Shown one piece after another: positions 22,610 to 33,587 of a DNA stretch of 64,000 nucleotides. This DNA is from Cladopsammia gracilis. Its lineage: Eukaryota > Cnidaria > Anthozoa > Scleractinia > Dendrophylliidae. The translations under genes were made by a program, and so were the position numbers. A model generated the notes under the pieces. It was not told the origin of the DNA and did not search any database. It saw nothing but the letters and a program-made list of their open reading frames with translations. The DNA lies in NCBI GenBank assembly GCA_022457155.1, contig JAJGOT010000745.1:62001-126000 (forward strand). Direction: 5' to 3'. Position 1 is the stretch's first letter. Every line of letters begins with the position of its first letter.

Positions 22610-22978
22610 ACTTATCAACTCAAATACTAAACGTCATCGTTTGAATCTCTTTACGGTGACCAATTGAACTTATCAACTCAGTTACTAAACGTCATCTTTT
22701 GAATCTCTTTACGGTGGACAATTGAACTTATCAACTCAGTTAATAAACGTCATCTTTTTAATCTCTTTACGGTGGCCAATTGAACTTATCAACTCAGTTA
22801 ATAGACGTCATCTTTTGAATCTCTTTACGGTGACCATGCAATTGAACTTATCAACTGAGTTAATAAACGTCATCTTCTGAATCTCTTTACGGTGGACAAT
22901 TGAACTTATCAATTCAGTTAATAAACGTCATCTTTTGAATCTCTTTACGGTGGACAATTGAACTTATCAACTCATAAA
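22610..22978 (+). repeat. 58-bp tandem repeat, about six copies
   Basis: Units contain CAATTGAACTTATCAACTCA and AAACGTCATCTTTTGAATC and recur every 58 bases (22661, 22719 and so on). One unit has a 4-base insertion (ATGC). Origin not recognised. Confidence 0.88.
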
Positions 22979-23059
22979 ACGAAATTTTCATGTTTCGGCT
23001 TCCTCCTCTTGACAAACTATCTATCTATTAGAACTTTGTGAAAATTTAAGAGAACATGG

Positions 23060-23960
23060 ATTTTTTCACCAAATGAAGGAGTTGCAATAAGAGCCTGAAA
23101 AAATTTCAGGCCTCGACGGGATTCAAACCAATTTGGGATTGGGGTATAATAGAATTCACCAAGCTCTCATCTGGCATGGTAGCTCAGTGATTTGGGATTA
23201 GGGTATAATAGATCTCACTAAGCTCTCATCTGGCATGGTAGCTCAGTAATTTGGGATTAGGGTATAATAGAATTCACCAAGCTCTCATCTGGCATGGTAG
23301 CTCAGTGATTTGGGATTAGGGTATAATAGAATTCACCAAGCTCTCATCTGGCATGGTAGCTCAGTGATTTGGGATTAGGGTATAATAGATCTCACCAAGC
23401 TCTCATCTGGCATGGTAGCTCAGTGATTTGGGATTAGGGTATAATAGAATTCACCAAGCTCTCATCTGGCATGGTAGCTCAGTGATTTGGGATTAGGGTA
23501 TAATAGATCTCACCAAGCTCTCATCTGGCATGGTAGCTCAGTGATTTGGGATTGGGGTATAATAGATCTCACCAAGCTCTCATCTGGCATGATAGCTCAG
23601 TGATTTGGGATTAGAGTATAATAGAATTCACCAAGCTCTCATCTGGCATGATGATCTCAGTGATTTGGGATTAGGGTATAATAGAATTCACCAAGCTCTC
23701 ATCTGGCATGGTAGCTCAGTGATTTGGGATTAGGGTATAATAGAATTCACCAAGCTCTCATCTGGCATGGTAGCTCAGTGATTTACGAGGGGAATCGTAA
23801 AAGTCAAAGGCTCGAACCCCGTCGAGGTCCAAAAATATTTTTCAGACTGTAATTGCAACTCCTTCAGTTGCCGTATAACTGCGATTATCACATTCTCTTT
23901 AATTAATACACATTTTATTTTATTGGGCTTTTCTCGCAATCTCTTTCTCACGGTGCATGA
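23060..23960 (+). repeat. tRNA-derived SINE with 59-bp expansion of its 5' part
   Basis: Eleven or so 59-bp units from about 23130 to 23775 contain GGCATGGTAGCTCAGTGATT, an A-box-like tRNA segment. The last unit runs on into a B-box (GGCTCGAACCCCGTCGAGG, 23810-23828) and then the SINE body. The left edge at 23063-23120 is a piece of the same SINE in the opposite orientation (CGACGGGATTCAAACC). The SINE body after 23850 matches 42480-42620, where a different segment is expanded. Confidence 0.82.
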
Positions 23961-24219
23961 CAAACAGAAAGAACGTTTTGGACTGGGTAGAGGTATGAGA
24001 CAAACTTGAGGGGAATAACAGCATTTTCCGGTTTGTTAGCTTGGTGTTGTGTAAAAATGGCAAATCACCCATTAATGTATGTTTGAAGGTTGAGCAGAAG
24101 GTTTGCCAACAAAAGCGTCAAAAAAATAGAGGTCAATAGAGATTGTTAATTTACTTATGCTCTGTTGCGCTTTGCGCCAGTTGCATGTATGTTTTCCGGC
24201 GCTTGATCTATTTCCTTAC

Positions 24220-24400
24220 ACTTGGCTAGCCTGCGTAACGGGCGTTTATTTGTTGGCGTGCGCGATGCTGAATTCGCAAGCAGCGAAGCCGAGAGGGAAG
24301 AAAGTTCTCCTTCTCGATCTCCTCTCCATTCCCCTGCGACTTCGTCGCTCGCAAATTCAGCATCGCGCGCGCCAACAAAACCGCTAGCTGCGCAGGGTAA
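24220..24400. mobile_element. Palindromic MITE
   Basis: TTGTTGGCGTGCGCGATGCT on the left pairs with AGCATCGCGCGCGCCAACAA on the right. The same element is at about 43340-43500 in the paralogous block. The frames here are by-products of the palindrome. Confidence 0.7.
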
Positions 24401-24423
24401 CGGTTGTCCCATTTGCATGTCTC

Positions 24424-24619
24424 CTGACTCGTTCCCAGTCGTCTCTCAATTAACGAGGAGAGCGCGAGGGGTGATGGGAAGGAAAGGGAGGGTCTCTCCC
24501 TTTCCTTTTCCTCCTGCCCATCACCCCTTGCGATGCCCTCGATCGCGCTTCTCTCGTTCCTCGTCTATCCCGCGCGCGTCTTCTGCGTTTGGCCAGGAGA
24601 GACGACTGGGGACGAGTCA
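24424..24619. mobile_element. MITE with ends TGACTCGT...ACGAGTCA, copy 1
   Basis: TGACTCGTTCCCAGTCGTCT on the left, AGACGACTGGGGACGAGTCA on the right, about 196 bp, no coding content. Other copies: 30347-30552, about 43528-43680 (right end eroded) and about 61150-61286 (left end eroded). Confidence 0.8.
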
Positions 24620-25360
24620 GATGTTTTCCCGCGTTTGGCACCGGTCCTGTTTCCCAGCTTGCCACTGGTTTTTATTTACGTTTTTGCCGTTTGTTGTGGT
24701 GTTGTGAATGCGCAAAACTAACGGTTTGGCTTAGTTTTACAACACCTATTGCTTATCAAAGATTTGATGGCGATATGATCGCGGTTTTGACATGTCTTTG
24801 AAGCGAGGCACATTTGATGTCAGCATAAAACACATTAACGTTTCACTTGGAGGTTCCTTAAGGCAGCTTTTTTTTGCTGACATTACACGCGCGTTACACG
24901 CATTACACGCGCGTTGCGCACCTCACAGTTATTAAATCTGAAACAAATTTCTGCGAAATCGTACGAAAAATCGCCAGTAGCGTACAGTAGCGTCTTGAAG
25001 ACGCATTTAAAATCACAGGACGAGGACAAAAAGCCGGAAAACCTCGGATGGTACAAACACTATCAAATTGATTGAGTATGTATGTATTTCGTAAATTTTG
25101 CACGTTTCTCATTCAAATTTCGCCGTCTTTTTTTTAGGTCCGGCCATTCGCCACAGAGGGAACTGTGCAACAATCTTCTTAACGCAGTTGTAACAAAACG
25201 ATTTAGTCATTATAAGAGTTTTTATTTCAGGACCCTAAGTTTATTAGCAACACTATTACGTGCCACCCGTGAAGGCCATGGGAGACCTGGGAGGAGGTCC
25301 ACATACATGACCTAAAACGCATGACGAAATAAAGAAGGCCTGGAAACTGGTGAAGGTACA
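24620..25360. other. Duplicated intergenic block
   Basis: Matches 43680-44560 (GATGTCAGCATAAAACACATT near 24819 and 43935). No gene is recognised; the frame at 25082-25315 is not supported. Confidence 0.5.
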
Positions 25361-25362
25361 GT

Positions 25363-27064
25363 TCATAAACTGCTGCTTGACATCGGAGAGAACAGGATTG
25401 GCGATCCTTGGACACTGATATCCTCATAACAAGGACTTGTTCTTTTGAAGTCAGATAACAAACGGCGAAACTTCAGCCGGCGTCCATCCGTTTTGAAGGT
25501 TACTCTGTAAGTTGTAGAATGAAAACTAACAGTCTATGAATTCTGGACAAAATTGTTTTCAACTTCGCGGTGGTTTATGATTGGTTGTGTATCAACCTCG
25601 TTTTCATTCGAAATTGGAAGCGAGGCTGGTTGCGCACGTGAGGAAAGTGGTGATGTAGAAGAGAGATGCGAAAACAAAGATACTGAGTTCATCTCTTACT
25701 TGCTACAAGAATGGGTGTGGCTGCAAGGACTTCTTGCGGAAGAAAACAGGTCGGGTGTTCCGATGAAGTGTTCCGTACACATTGAACGCCTTGATTCTCT
25801 ATTGATGAGTCTTAGAAAAGAGAACAAATTTGATGATTCTGAGCAAAATTCTTCCACACGAAAGAGACATCGATTGAGAAAACAGATCAGGCGAGAAGGC
25901 CATCATCTCAAAACCATTGTTTGATATCTCACCTCTAGACATGGTGTTTAACAGGCAACCATCCTTTACAACTGATTTTGCGTCCTGTTGTTTCCTTTGT
26001 ATCACGGTCATGTGACCGTATTATGTTCGTCCCTCGTGTTCCAGTGACATGTTACAAACGATATGTTCTTCATGTGTTCATCAGTAGATCCAGAATATCT
26101 TCCTTCGTTTCCTTCTTTCTTCACGGCAATGAGTAGATCTTTGTTGATTATTCAGGACTAAATCATTGTGTAAATGAGCACTGGATGGGATCCTTTCACT
26201 GTTTTCTATTCTATCTTTCTCATTACAGACATCTTCAGTGAACTCGGTGAAAACGCTGTCACAATCTCGTAGAAATTGTGAATCTGAAGATTCAATGTCG
26301 TGGACCATTTTATTCCATACACGGTGACCTACAGAATCCTCCAGCCCACAAAAGAAATCACTGCTTAGTTTGACATCACAGATGGCCTCTTCTTTGGCAA
26401 CATTATCTTCGTATAATTTACTTAAGTTCAAAATGTTTTTCGATTGTTTAGTGTGATCTATATCCACAATGTTTTGGACCCGGTACTCATTACTTTTCAA
26501 CGTTGTACACTCCTCGGCCTTGGGGAAGAGTTTGTTGCGGAAGGCGTCGTCTGATCCCACGGCAGCAATAGGCGATAACGATTTTCCCATTGGCATATTT
26601 TCACAATCGAGCTCCATGTCAGCCAAGAAAGCGTCCAAATCTTCGGAAGAAGGAAGATCGGTAAACTCTGTGCAATCCTCTTTAAATGAAGTTTGAGTCA
26701 ATCGACATATCACGTCGTTTGAACTCGTAATTTGTGATGACGTCACGTTATCTGATGTCATCTCATCTGACGTCACAGGTGGTTGATGATTGAAACATTT
26801 TTTATAGTACAAGTTTGGCAGTTTGTCCATCCTCTTTATTAACAGCGTCCATTTCCAAATCAGCTAGAAATGCACTGAGATCCTCTGAAGAAGGCAAGTC
26901 ATCGTACTCTGTCCATTCGTAAGAAGCCGTTTGCAGCTCTCTGCAGTCGTCAAGTTTCTTGAAAACTCGAACCCCTGCTGGAGTCGTGAACTGAGTTAAA
27001 CGAAGCGAGTTTGAGTTATTGCTGTTGATGCCTTTGTTCTGCGATGAAACTTGACCGCTGTGAT
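25363..27064 (-). pseudogene. DDIAS: DDIAS/noxin-like gene fragment A, several disabling changes
   Basis: The minus strand opens after the acceptor TTCTTTTTTAG at 27065 with DHSGQVSSQNKG. It then carries the acidic motif YDDLPSSEDLSAFLADLEMD and, further on, DLPSSEDLDAFLADMELD, the conserved DDIAS motif (DDLPxSExLxxFL type). A FSPDLFSQS motif at about 25885 resembles the DDIAS C-terminus. Breaks compared with copy B: two bases missing near 26815, shifting frame; stops near 26081; and a TAG at 25534-25536 where copy B has CAG. The reading ends with SPMSSSSL and TGA at 25363. The upstream region holds retroelement sequence, and no N-terminal exon was found. Confidence 0.65.
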
Positions 27065-27210
27065 CTAAAAAAGAAAAAAGAACAGAAAAGCCTTTACCAA
27101 ACAGCACCTTCCATATAAAATAATAACATGAGAAATTTGTACCTGAATGATGTTTCCTTAGTTTGCTTTGTGTTTGCATTGAGTACAGCAAATAATAATA
27201 AGTGGTTCAG

Positions 27211-27213
<3 letters not shown>

Positions 27214-27249
<36 letters not shown>

Positions 27250-27256
27250 AATAATG
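27214..27256 (+). repeat. (AAT)n microsatellite, left of retroelement
   Basis: ATAATAATA run directly abutting the 5' end of the R4/Dong-like element. Confidence 0.9.
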
Positions 27257-28550
27257 GCATCTTACAGTTGGACCAGACTCTCAACACCAAGATGAAAGGC
27301 AAGATAACAGCGGAGTATATCAGAAGAGTCAAGAAGTTGTGTAGGTCAAAACTCAATGGGGGAAATTTGATCGGTGGCATTAACACTTGGGCTGTAGGTG
27401 TAGTACGCTACAGTGCGGGGATTGTGGACTGGACAATGGAGGAGGTAACCAACATGGATAGAAGAACTAGGAAGATCTTGGCAATGAATGGTTGCCTGCA
27501 CACCAGGAGTAATGTTGCGAGGTTGTACCTGCCGAGAAAGGAAGGGGGAAGAGGATTGATTGGCATCGAGGAGTGTGTAAGTAGGGAGAGCAAATCCCTT
27601 CATGGCTACCTAAGAGAGAGCACAGAGTGGATGCTTCAAGCTGTGTTGAAGGAGAAAGTGATTGTTGAAGAAGAGAGCCTGCAGGACTATGAGAGGAGAA
27701 GGAAAGAAGAGAAAGTTAAAAACTGGAAGGAGAAAACCTTACATGGTGCATTTGTCCAACAAATATCAGATGAAGCTGGAGAGGAGTCTTGGAGATGGCT
27801 CAGGAATGGATTCTTAAAAAAGGAGACAGAAGGTTTGATTCTTGCTGCTCAGGAACAAGCTTTAAGAACAAACTCTATCAAGTACAGCATTGATAAGACC
27901 TCAGAGACACCATTGTGTAGATTGTGTGGGGATGCCACTGAAACAGTGCGACATATTGTCAGTGGATGTAAGAAGCTTGCCCAGAGAGAGTATAGGAAGC
28001 GTCACGACAAGGTAGCCATGCGGGTACACTGGGAGATGTGCAGGAAGTATGGGATAGAGTGTTCTGACAAGTGGTATGACCATCAACCCTTGCCGATCGT
28101 AGAGAATGGAGAAGTGAGGATTACCTGGGACATGACTATCTACACAGACAAAGTGCTGAAGCATAATCGGCCAGATATAACTCTTGTGCATAAAGGTACA
28201 CAGAAATGGACACTTATTGATATAGCTGTGCCAGCGGACCAGAATATCACCAGGACTGAGGAGGAGAAGGTTGAGAAGTACCAGGAACTAGCATTTGAAA
28301 TTAGAAGGATTCATGGAGCCTCGAAAGTTACAATAATACCTATCGTGATTGGTGCTCTTGGAAGCATATCGAAAGGTGCAAAGACCTGGTTTGGAAAGTT
28401 AGATGTACCTGACTTCCTTGGAAGTGTACAAATATCGGCCATTCTCGGAACTGCGCACTTGTTGAGGAAAGTGTTGTGTCTCTAAGCTACGGGGAGTGGC
28501 TGAGACACAATAAACATTACCCAGTAGAACATCCGGCAACTGGAGAGAAT
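27257..28550 (+). mobile_element. R4/Dong-type non-LTR retrotransposon, 3' half with restriction-like endonuclease
   Basis: The frame is intact to the TAA/TAG region at 28485. After the RT thumb-like part (IRRVKKLCRSKLNGG, MDRRTRKILAMNG, RLYLPRKEGGRGL) comes a CCHC finger (CRLCGDATETVRHIVSGC). Next is the restriction-like endonuclease core RPDITLVHKGTQKWTLIDIA, with RPD and the following D. This order is diagnostic of the R2/R4 group. The RT itself is missing, so this is a 5'-truncated copy. It lies in a (TAA)n tract and its 3'UTR ends GAATCGAATAATAATAA. B. mori Dong, of the R4 clade, is known to insert in TAA repeats. It lies in what would be the intron upstream of DDIAS fragment A. Confidence 0.85.
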
Positions 28551-28710
28551 CGAATAATAATAACTAAAATAATCACAATAATCTTTATTAAAAAATTCTC
28601 AAACAATCTTACGTTTACAATTAATTAAAAAAATTCTCAAATAATTTCACGTTTACAATTATTAATCTACTAGAATGCTAAAAATATTCATAATTACAAT
28701 CCATAAACCA

Positions 28711-28762
<52 letters not shown>

Positions 28763-28781
28763 TTTAATAATTTTAATAATT

Positions 28782-28812
<31 letters not shown>

Positions 28813-28815
28813 GTG
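28551..28815 (+). repeat. (TAA)n microsatellite and AT-rich tract, right of retroelement
   Basis: A long (AAT)n run at 28711-28812 follows an AT-rich stretch with two similar AAAATTCTCAAA/TTTACAATTA segments. AATAATAATAAGTGGTTCAG at 27191 is repeated at 28801, so the whole insertion is bracketed by a direct repeat of about 22 bp. Confidence 0.8.
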
Positions 28816-29230
28816 GTTCAGATTTTTGCCAAAAAAAAATCGTGAATGTTTCAACTATATGTTACGCAATTATAGTTTTTTTTTACCATATCTAATAACG
28901 CAAAAAAGCGTTTCTTCTTTTGACTTTAACTTTGTTTTGGTATCGTTACATTTTAAAATAAAACGTTGTGATCTGACTCAATAAAGTTTGTTGTTACATA
29001 TATACTATGAGAGTTTAAACTGTCATTTGAAAACTTTCAGATGCAAATGCCATCCAATTATCAGCCGAACCCCAGAGTTTGAAACGCAAAATTCCTTCCA
29101 ATGATATATACCTCCCACCCACCACCATCAAAAATAGGCGTTCCCAGAAAATTAACCCTCAACGCTAATGGGTTATTTATAATTGGACTTTTTACTTCTA
29201 CTAAAAATCCCAATGGTGATCACCAACTTA
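28816..29230. other. Intergenic, no gene seen
   Basis: AT-rich, no recognised feature. Confidence 0.4.
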
Positions 29231-30340
29231 TTTCTCATTACAACACCACTACATAATCAAACGTTCAGATCATGAGAATTAAGAAAATGATCAACAAGGG
29301 TGAATGGCCTTACGGTTCATTAAAGGGGCTATTTCACCATTTTTAGCATTACTTTAAAAAGCCAAAATACATCTTTATATTAGTGAAATTCTTAAAATAA
29401 GAATCCAGTTTTGTTTAAAATTATCCTACTAGTGCTCTAAGAGTAAAAAGAAGTGTCTTGTGCTGCAGATGGCCAGGATGGAAATGGATTGAATCTTGAG
29501 AACTTGGCCAATTTTTTCAAGTTTATCGCTTGTGTCTTAGAAAATTCGCTAAAACTTTGATTATGGTTTATTTTCTCTACTAAAATTCACTTGATATCTT
29601 CCTGTTAGTGTTCTTTAAGTATTTCGTGTACGACAAAGGTACTTAGTTTTGATTTGGGACAGTTTTGACCTGAAAACCTCAAAATCACCATGACATAGCT
29701 CCTTTAAATGCCTTCTGTCAACAAGTTTGATGAGAAATGTATGAAGATCGGTAAGGAGAATTTGCATGTTGGTATTGGGGTTAAACGGTTACACAATACG
29801 AGTAGGGAGATCTCGCAAGCGAGCACTGGCAAAACTTGACGCAACGCGCCTGGGGGATCCCCCTTGTACCTTTTAGTTGACAAAATTTGGCCACGGTTAG
29901 AATTATTGCGTTACCTTTTAGGGTATTGAGCCGAAAAAAAATGACAGAATACGATTTGTATTGTTTTAGAATCGGAAGATAAAAAAACAATTGAGCCACG
30001 CCTATCAAATGAGATTCTGGAAACTTTTAGGGTGTTTTGCAAAAATTTCAGACGAGCACCCTCGCTATTTTCATGTGGGAGTTCCCTCAATCCCGCGCGC
30101 GACGCACGCTGTTGGGAGACGATTTACACGCTCTCTCGCGGGGTTGCCTGCGCGTCTATTCCTAAGAGAAATATGAGGGCCTACTCGTATTATAAATCGG
30201 TTAATAAAGTATAATTCTTATGACTTTATAGTAGTGAACAACTTATTCTATATTTTTTCTCTAAAATCGACAAGTTATGTGTAATATATCAAATACTAGA
30301 CGATGAGTTCACGTTTGATTGCATATCAAACACGAGATAA
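29231..30340. repeat. TRIM upstream duplicon block (partial, with insertion)
   Basis: Starts with the TCAAACGTTCAGATCATGAG segment also at 9546 and 46382. About 380 bases at 29325-29705 have no counterpart in the other copies and no recognised content. The remainder matches the dispersed repeats of 9600-10680. No gene. Confidence 0.6.
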
Positions 30341-30346
30341 GAGTCC

Positions 30347-30552
30347 GACTCGTCCCCAGTCGTCTCTCAATTCACGAGAGGAGCGCGGACGAGGGAAGCG
30401 CGAGGTGTGATGGGAAGGAGGAAAGAGAAGAGACTTTCCCTTTCCTTTTCCTCCTTCCCATCACCCCCTTCGGTCGTGCTTCTCTCGTTCCGCGTCTATC
30501 CCCCACGCGCGTCTCCCGCGTCTCGCTAGAAAGACAACTGGGGACGAGTCAG
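30347..30552. mobile_element. MITE with ends TGACTCGT...ACGAGTCA, copy 2
   Basis: GACTCGTCCCCAGTCGTCTC on the left and ACAACTGGGGACGAGTC on the right. Same family as 24424-24619. Its long frames come from the purine-rich interior and are not genes. Confidence 0.8.
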
Positions 30553-30968
30553 TATTAACGGGGTTCCACTGTACCTTTTAGAGTGTTTTTCGAAGATTTT
30601 AGACGAGAACCCCCGTCACTGTTATATGGGAGTCTCCCCCTCGGGCGTAAAGCACGGGGGTGGGAGACAATTTTCACGCTCTCTCGCATGATTGCCTGCG
30701 TGACTATCCCTGGGCCTACTCGTATTATAAATCGGTTAATAAGGTATTTGTACAGTAATGAACAACTTATTATTTTCATTGCTCTAAAATCGACAAGTTA
30801 AAAGTAAAATATACTAAAGACAAGGCGAATATTTTTAATTACGCTTTATTGCATACCAAACACGAGATAAGAGTTGCGAAATTCGATTTGCTTGATGCTT
30901 TGAGAAACACTGATTCCTTTTCTTGAGCTGAACTAATTTAATCGACGAATTGTGGATTCAAAAAAATA

Positions 30969-31169
30969 TTGTATGAAAACGTGCAACTGTGTGTGATTTG
31001 TTTTGTTTTTGGCTCAGTTGAAATTATTATTCCTGACAGCTATGCAAGAAGACCTTTGAAACGTCTTAAAACTTCCGCTCTGCTGAGGTCAGAGGGTACA
31101 GATAGATTGCTAAAATCTGGTTGGCTGCCTGCAGTAAAATGCAAACTGATATTGTTAAACTACAAATAA
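30969..31169 (+). other. Conserved small frame upstream of TRIM, second copy
   Basis: Same frame as 10910-11095, here without an in-frame ATG near the start. It ends ILLNYK because of a small indel. Confidence 0.3.
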
Positions 31170-31199
31170 CTTAAGTTTCTCGGAATCAAAACAAGTCGA

Positions 31200-31223
31200 A
31201 TGGGTGTGTTTAGTCGCTTTTAA
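31200..31223 (+). promoter_or_regulatory. Conserved upstream ORF in the TRIM leader, second copy
   Basis: ATG GGT GTG TTT AGT CGC TTT TAA. One serine codon shorter than the other two copies but in frame. The second overlapping upstream ATG of the other copies is lost here. Confidence 0.55.
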
Positions 31224-31239
31224 ACGAGCTGCAAAAACG

Positions 31240-33429
31240 ATGGAGTCTCTGTTGAAAAACCTCAAAGAGCACGTTACATGTTCAATCTGTCTGGATAATT
31301 TCACCGATCCCAAGACAATAACCTGCCTGCACACATTCTGCTGTGAATGCCTGAAGAAACACGCACTGATCAGCCAAAGGAATGGAAAGTTTCGCTGCCC
31401 CGAGTGCCAGGCTGAAGTCGGTCTTCCCGAAGGAAACCGTTTTGATAAACTGCCGACCAGTTTTCATCATAACAGTTTACTTGGTCTCCTCGCTGTCCGA
31501 CAAAGCGGCATTGGAAATGAGATCAGTTGTGGCATTTGTAAGAAAAAGAGCGCGGAGATAAGTTACTGCTTCGAATGCGCTAAATTCATGTGCAGTGACT
31601 GTGTAAACGCACATGAACTGTTTAGAAACACAGCACTCACCGAAGGACACAAGGTGACGCCAGTCAAACAGTTTCAAGCTGAGGACTACGAAGCCCTGAT
31701 GAAGAGGCAGTCATTTTGCCCCCAGCAGTACCACGAGCGAGAGGTGACGAGGTTTTTCTGTCTGAATTGCAAAACCTGTGTTTGCCAAATATGCATCGCC
31801 ACAGATCACAAGACCCACGAAGTGGAGCCATTGGATAAAGCAGCGGACAGCGAGAAAGCTAACATCCTGGCGAGAGCTGAGTCAATGAAAGAAAAGCGCA
31901 AAGTTTGTGGTGAAGCGATTCATAAATTAGAACAAACAGAGCTTGAGCTGAAAACCAAACTCACTGTTACTAAACGTGAAGTTTCCCAAGCAGTCGATCA
32001 AATTATCGCGAAGATCCGAGAACGCGAGCGCGAGATCATTACCACGCTCGAGAACACATGCGTGTCGAGGGAGGAGAAGTTAAACTCTACAAAGACACAA
32101 GTGCAGTCCTTGCTGAAGCAAATCAACCAAGCAGTCGAGTTTACTCAAAACCTGGTTCAACGAAGCTCCAGTTCGGACATTATGCAGAGCAAACCGAATC
32201 TGGAGCAGCGGTTTGAAGATCTCGAAAACACGCCAGTCCCAGCACTACCGGTCAATTCCTTTGTGATGTTTGTACCGACTACAGAACCAGAGAATTTGAC
32301 CGTTGGTGTCATCGAGACAGTTATAGAAGGACTCACACAAGATTTTCAAGCTGGTGTAGAAGCAGAGTTTGTGATCCACCCCAAAATCCACGAAGAACAA
32401 GTGTATAAAGTTAAGTACAAATTCCCTGTTGAAGTGCTCGTGGAACCCGCTGATAAAGTCGGAAGTTTAACGACTTGCGAAAGAGAAGATGGAGATTTCC
32501 TGGTGAAGTTTACACCTAAAGTTCCAGGTACCTTCAACATCGCAGTAAAGATTAAAAACAAGAAGCTTGCAACCAGTCCTTACACTGTCCAGGTGAAGAA
32601 ACGGCTCATTCAGGTTGTGGGAGAGTTGGAGTTAAAAGGAGAAACTCTTGAAAAACCACATGGGATTGCTGTGAACAGTAAAGGACTCATCGCTGTAGCA
32701 GACTTTAAAAAACACTGTATCCTGATATTTGACAAGGAAGGAAAGTTTGTAAGAAAACTGGGTTGCTATGGAAACAATGCTGGACAGCTTAACAGTCCAA
32801 TTGACGTCATATACCTAAATGACGATAACATTCTGGTGGCTGAGGAACGTAATCATCGCATTCAACAATTTAACGTAAACACAGGAAACTCTGTGAAGAG
32901 CTTTGGAAAGAAAGGGACAAGAGACGGTGAGTTTCAGAATCCTGTCAGCCTTTGTATGGATGGTGAAGGACGTGTTATTGTAGCTGATTACCTTAACAGA
33001 AGAGTGCAGGTGTTATCTGAGGATGGTAAACCTGTGTTTAAATTTGGAGACAGTGGCCCAGGGGAACTTGACTTTCCCACTGCATGTATTCACCATCAGG
33101 ACAGGTTCATTGTATCAGACTGGGGTACTAACAATTGTTTGAAAGTTTTTGACAATTCAGGAAAGTTCTTGTGCAAAATAGGAGAACCAGGCAGGGGTGA
33201 TGGACAGTTGAATGGTCCTGTGGGATTATGTCTTGAAAAATGTGGCAGTCATTATAATCTTCTTGTATGCAATAGATTAAATGGTCGTGTTGATCAGTTT
33301 ACAGTGGAAGGTTGTTTCACTGGAAAAACTGTTGATAAGTTACAAGACCCCACAGGAATAACCACAACACCAGATGGGCATATTTTAGTTTCTGATCATG
33401 GAGCCAAAAAAATATATATCCTAAAATAA
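31240..33429 (+). CDS. TRIM-NHL E3 ubiquitin ligase, complete, single exon (729 aa)
   Basis: Same architecture as the 11169 copy: C3HC4 RING (residues 14-56), two B-boxes (97-137 and 160-193), coiled coil, filamin-type domain and six-bladed NHL propeller. All zinc ligands are present. The frame is open upstream to 31204, but the only ATG in it is at 31240, which gives MESLLKNLKEH as in the other copies. RING to coiled coil differs from the paralogs at scattered sites. The filamin-domain start is shortened (EPENLTVGVIETV), and the NHL variable spots are distinct (EKPH, FKK, EER, YLNR, WGTN, RL). It sits downstream of DDIAS fragment A and upstream of the duplicated flank. No disruption is seen, so it is likely functional. 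Confidence 0.93.
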   Translation: MESLLKNLKEHVTCSICLDNFTDPKTITCLHTFCCECLKKHALISQRNGKFRCPECQAEVGLPEGNRFDKLPTSFHHNSLLGLLAVRQSGIGNEISCGICKKKSAEISYCFECAKFMCSDCVNAHELFRNTALTEGHKVTPVKQFQAEDYEALMKRQSFCPQQYHEREVTRFFCLNCKTCVCQICIATDHKTHEVEPLDKAADSEKANILARAESMKEKRKVCGEAIHKLEQTELELKTKLTVTKREVSQAVDQIIAKIREREREIITTLENTCVSREEKLNSTKTQVQSLLKQINQAVEFTQNLVQRSSSSDIMQSKPNLEQRFEDLENTPVPALPVNSFVMFVPTTEPENLTVGVIETVIEGLTQDFQAGVEAEFVIHPKIHEEQVYKVKYKFPVEVLVEPADKVGSLTTCEREDGDFLVKFTPKVPGTFNIAVKIKNKKLATSPYTVQVKKRLIQVVGELELKGETLEKPHGIAVNSKGLIAVADFKKHCILIFDKEGKFVRKLGCYGNNAGQLNSPIDVIYLNDDNILVAEERNHRIQQFNVNTGNSVKSFGKKGTRDGEFQNPVSLCMDGEGRVIVADYLNRRVQVLSEDGKPVFKFGDSGPGELDFPTACIHHQDRFIVSDWGTNNCLKVFDNSGKFLCKIGEPGRGDGQLNGPVGLCLEKCGSHYNLLVCNRLNGRVDQFTVEGCFTGKTVDKLQDPTGITTTPDGHILVSDHGAKKIYILK

Positions 33430-33551
33430 GCAGCAAAATGTAAAGAGAAGCTGATCAAACTTAAAAAGTGAATAGCAGCTTAAGACATCCAGTAAGCAAG
33501 TGTAAAGGCAACTCTAACAATTCTTATCTTCACTGCAGTCATTATTAATGA

Positions 33552-33587
33552 GTCACTTAATGCTTCTCATGGGAAGTATTGTGTGAC
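33552..33587 (+). promoter_or_regulatory. 3'-flank hairpin, single copy
   Basis: GTCACTTAATGCTTC, loop, GAAGTATTGTGTGAC. 15-bp stem with one mismatch and two G-U pairs as RNA. Same relative place as in the other copies. Confidence 0.65.

Noticed and set aside
23130..23775. Regular repeats resembling a CRISPR array
   Set aside because: The units are contiguous 59-bp copies with no unique spacers, and the genome is eukaryotic.
24155..24707. Overlapping arginine/serine-rich frames on both strands
   Set aside because: They fall in two palindromic MITEs; the same frames are broken in the paralog at 43273-43754.
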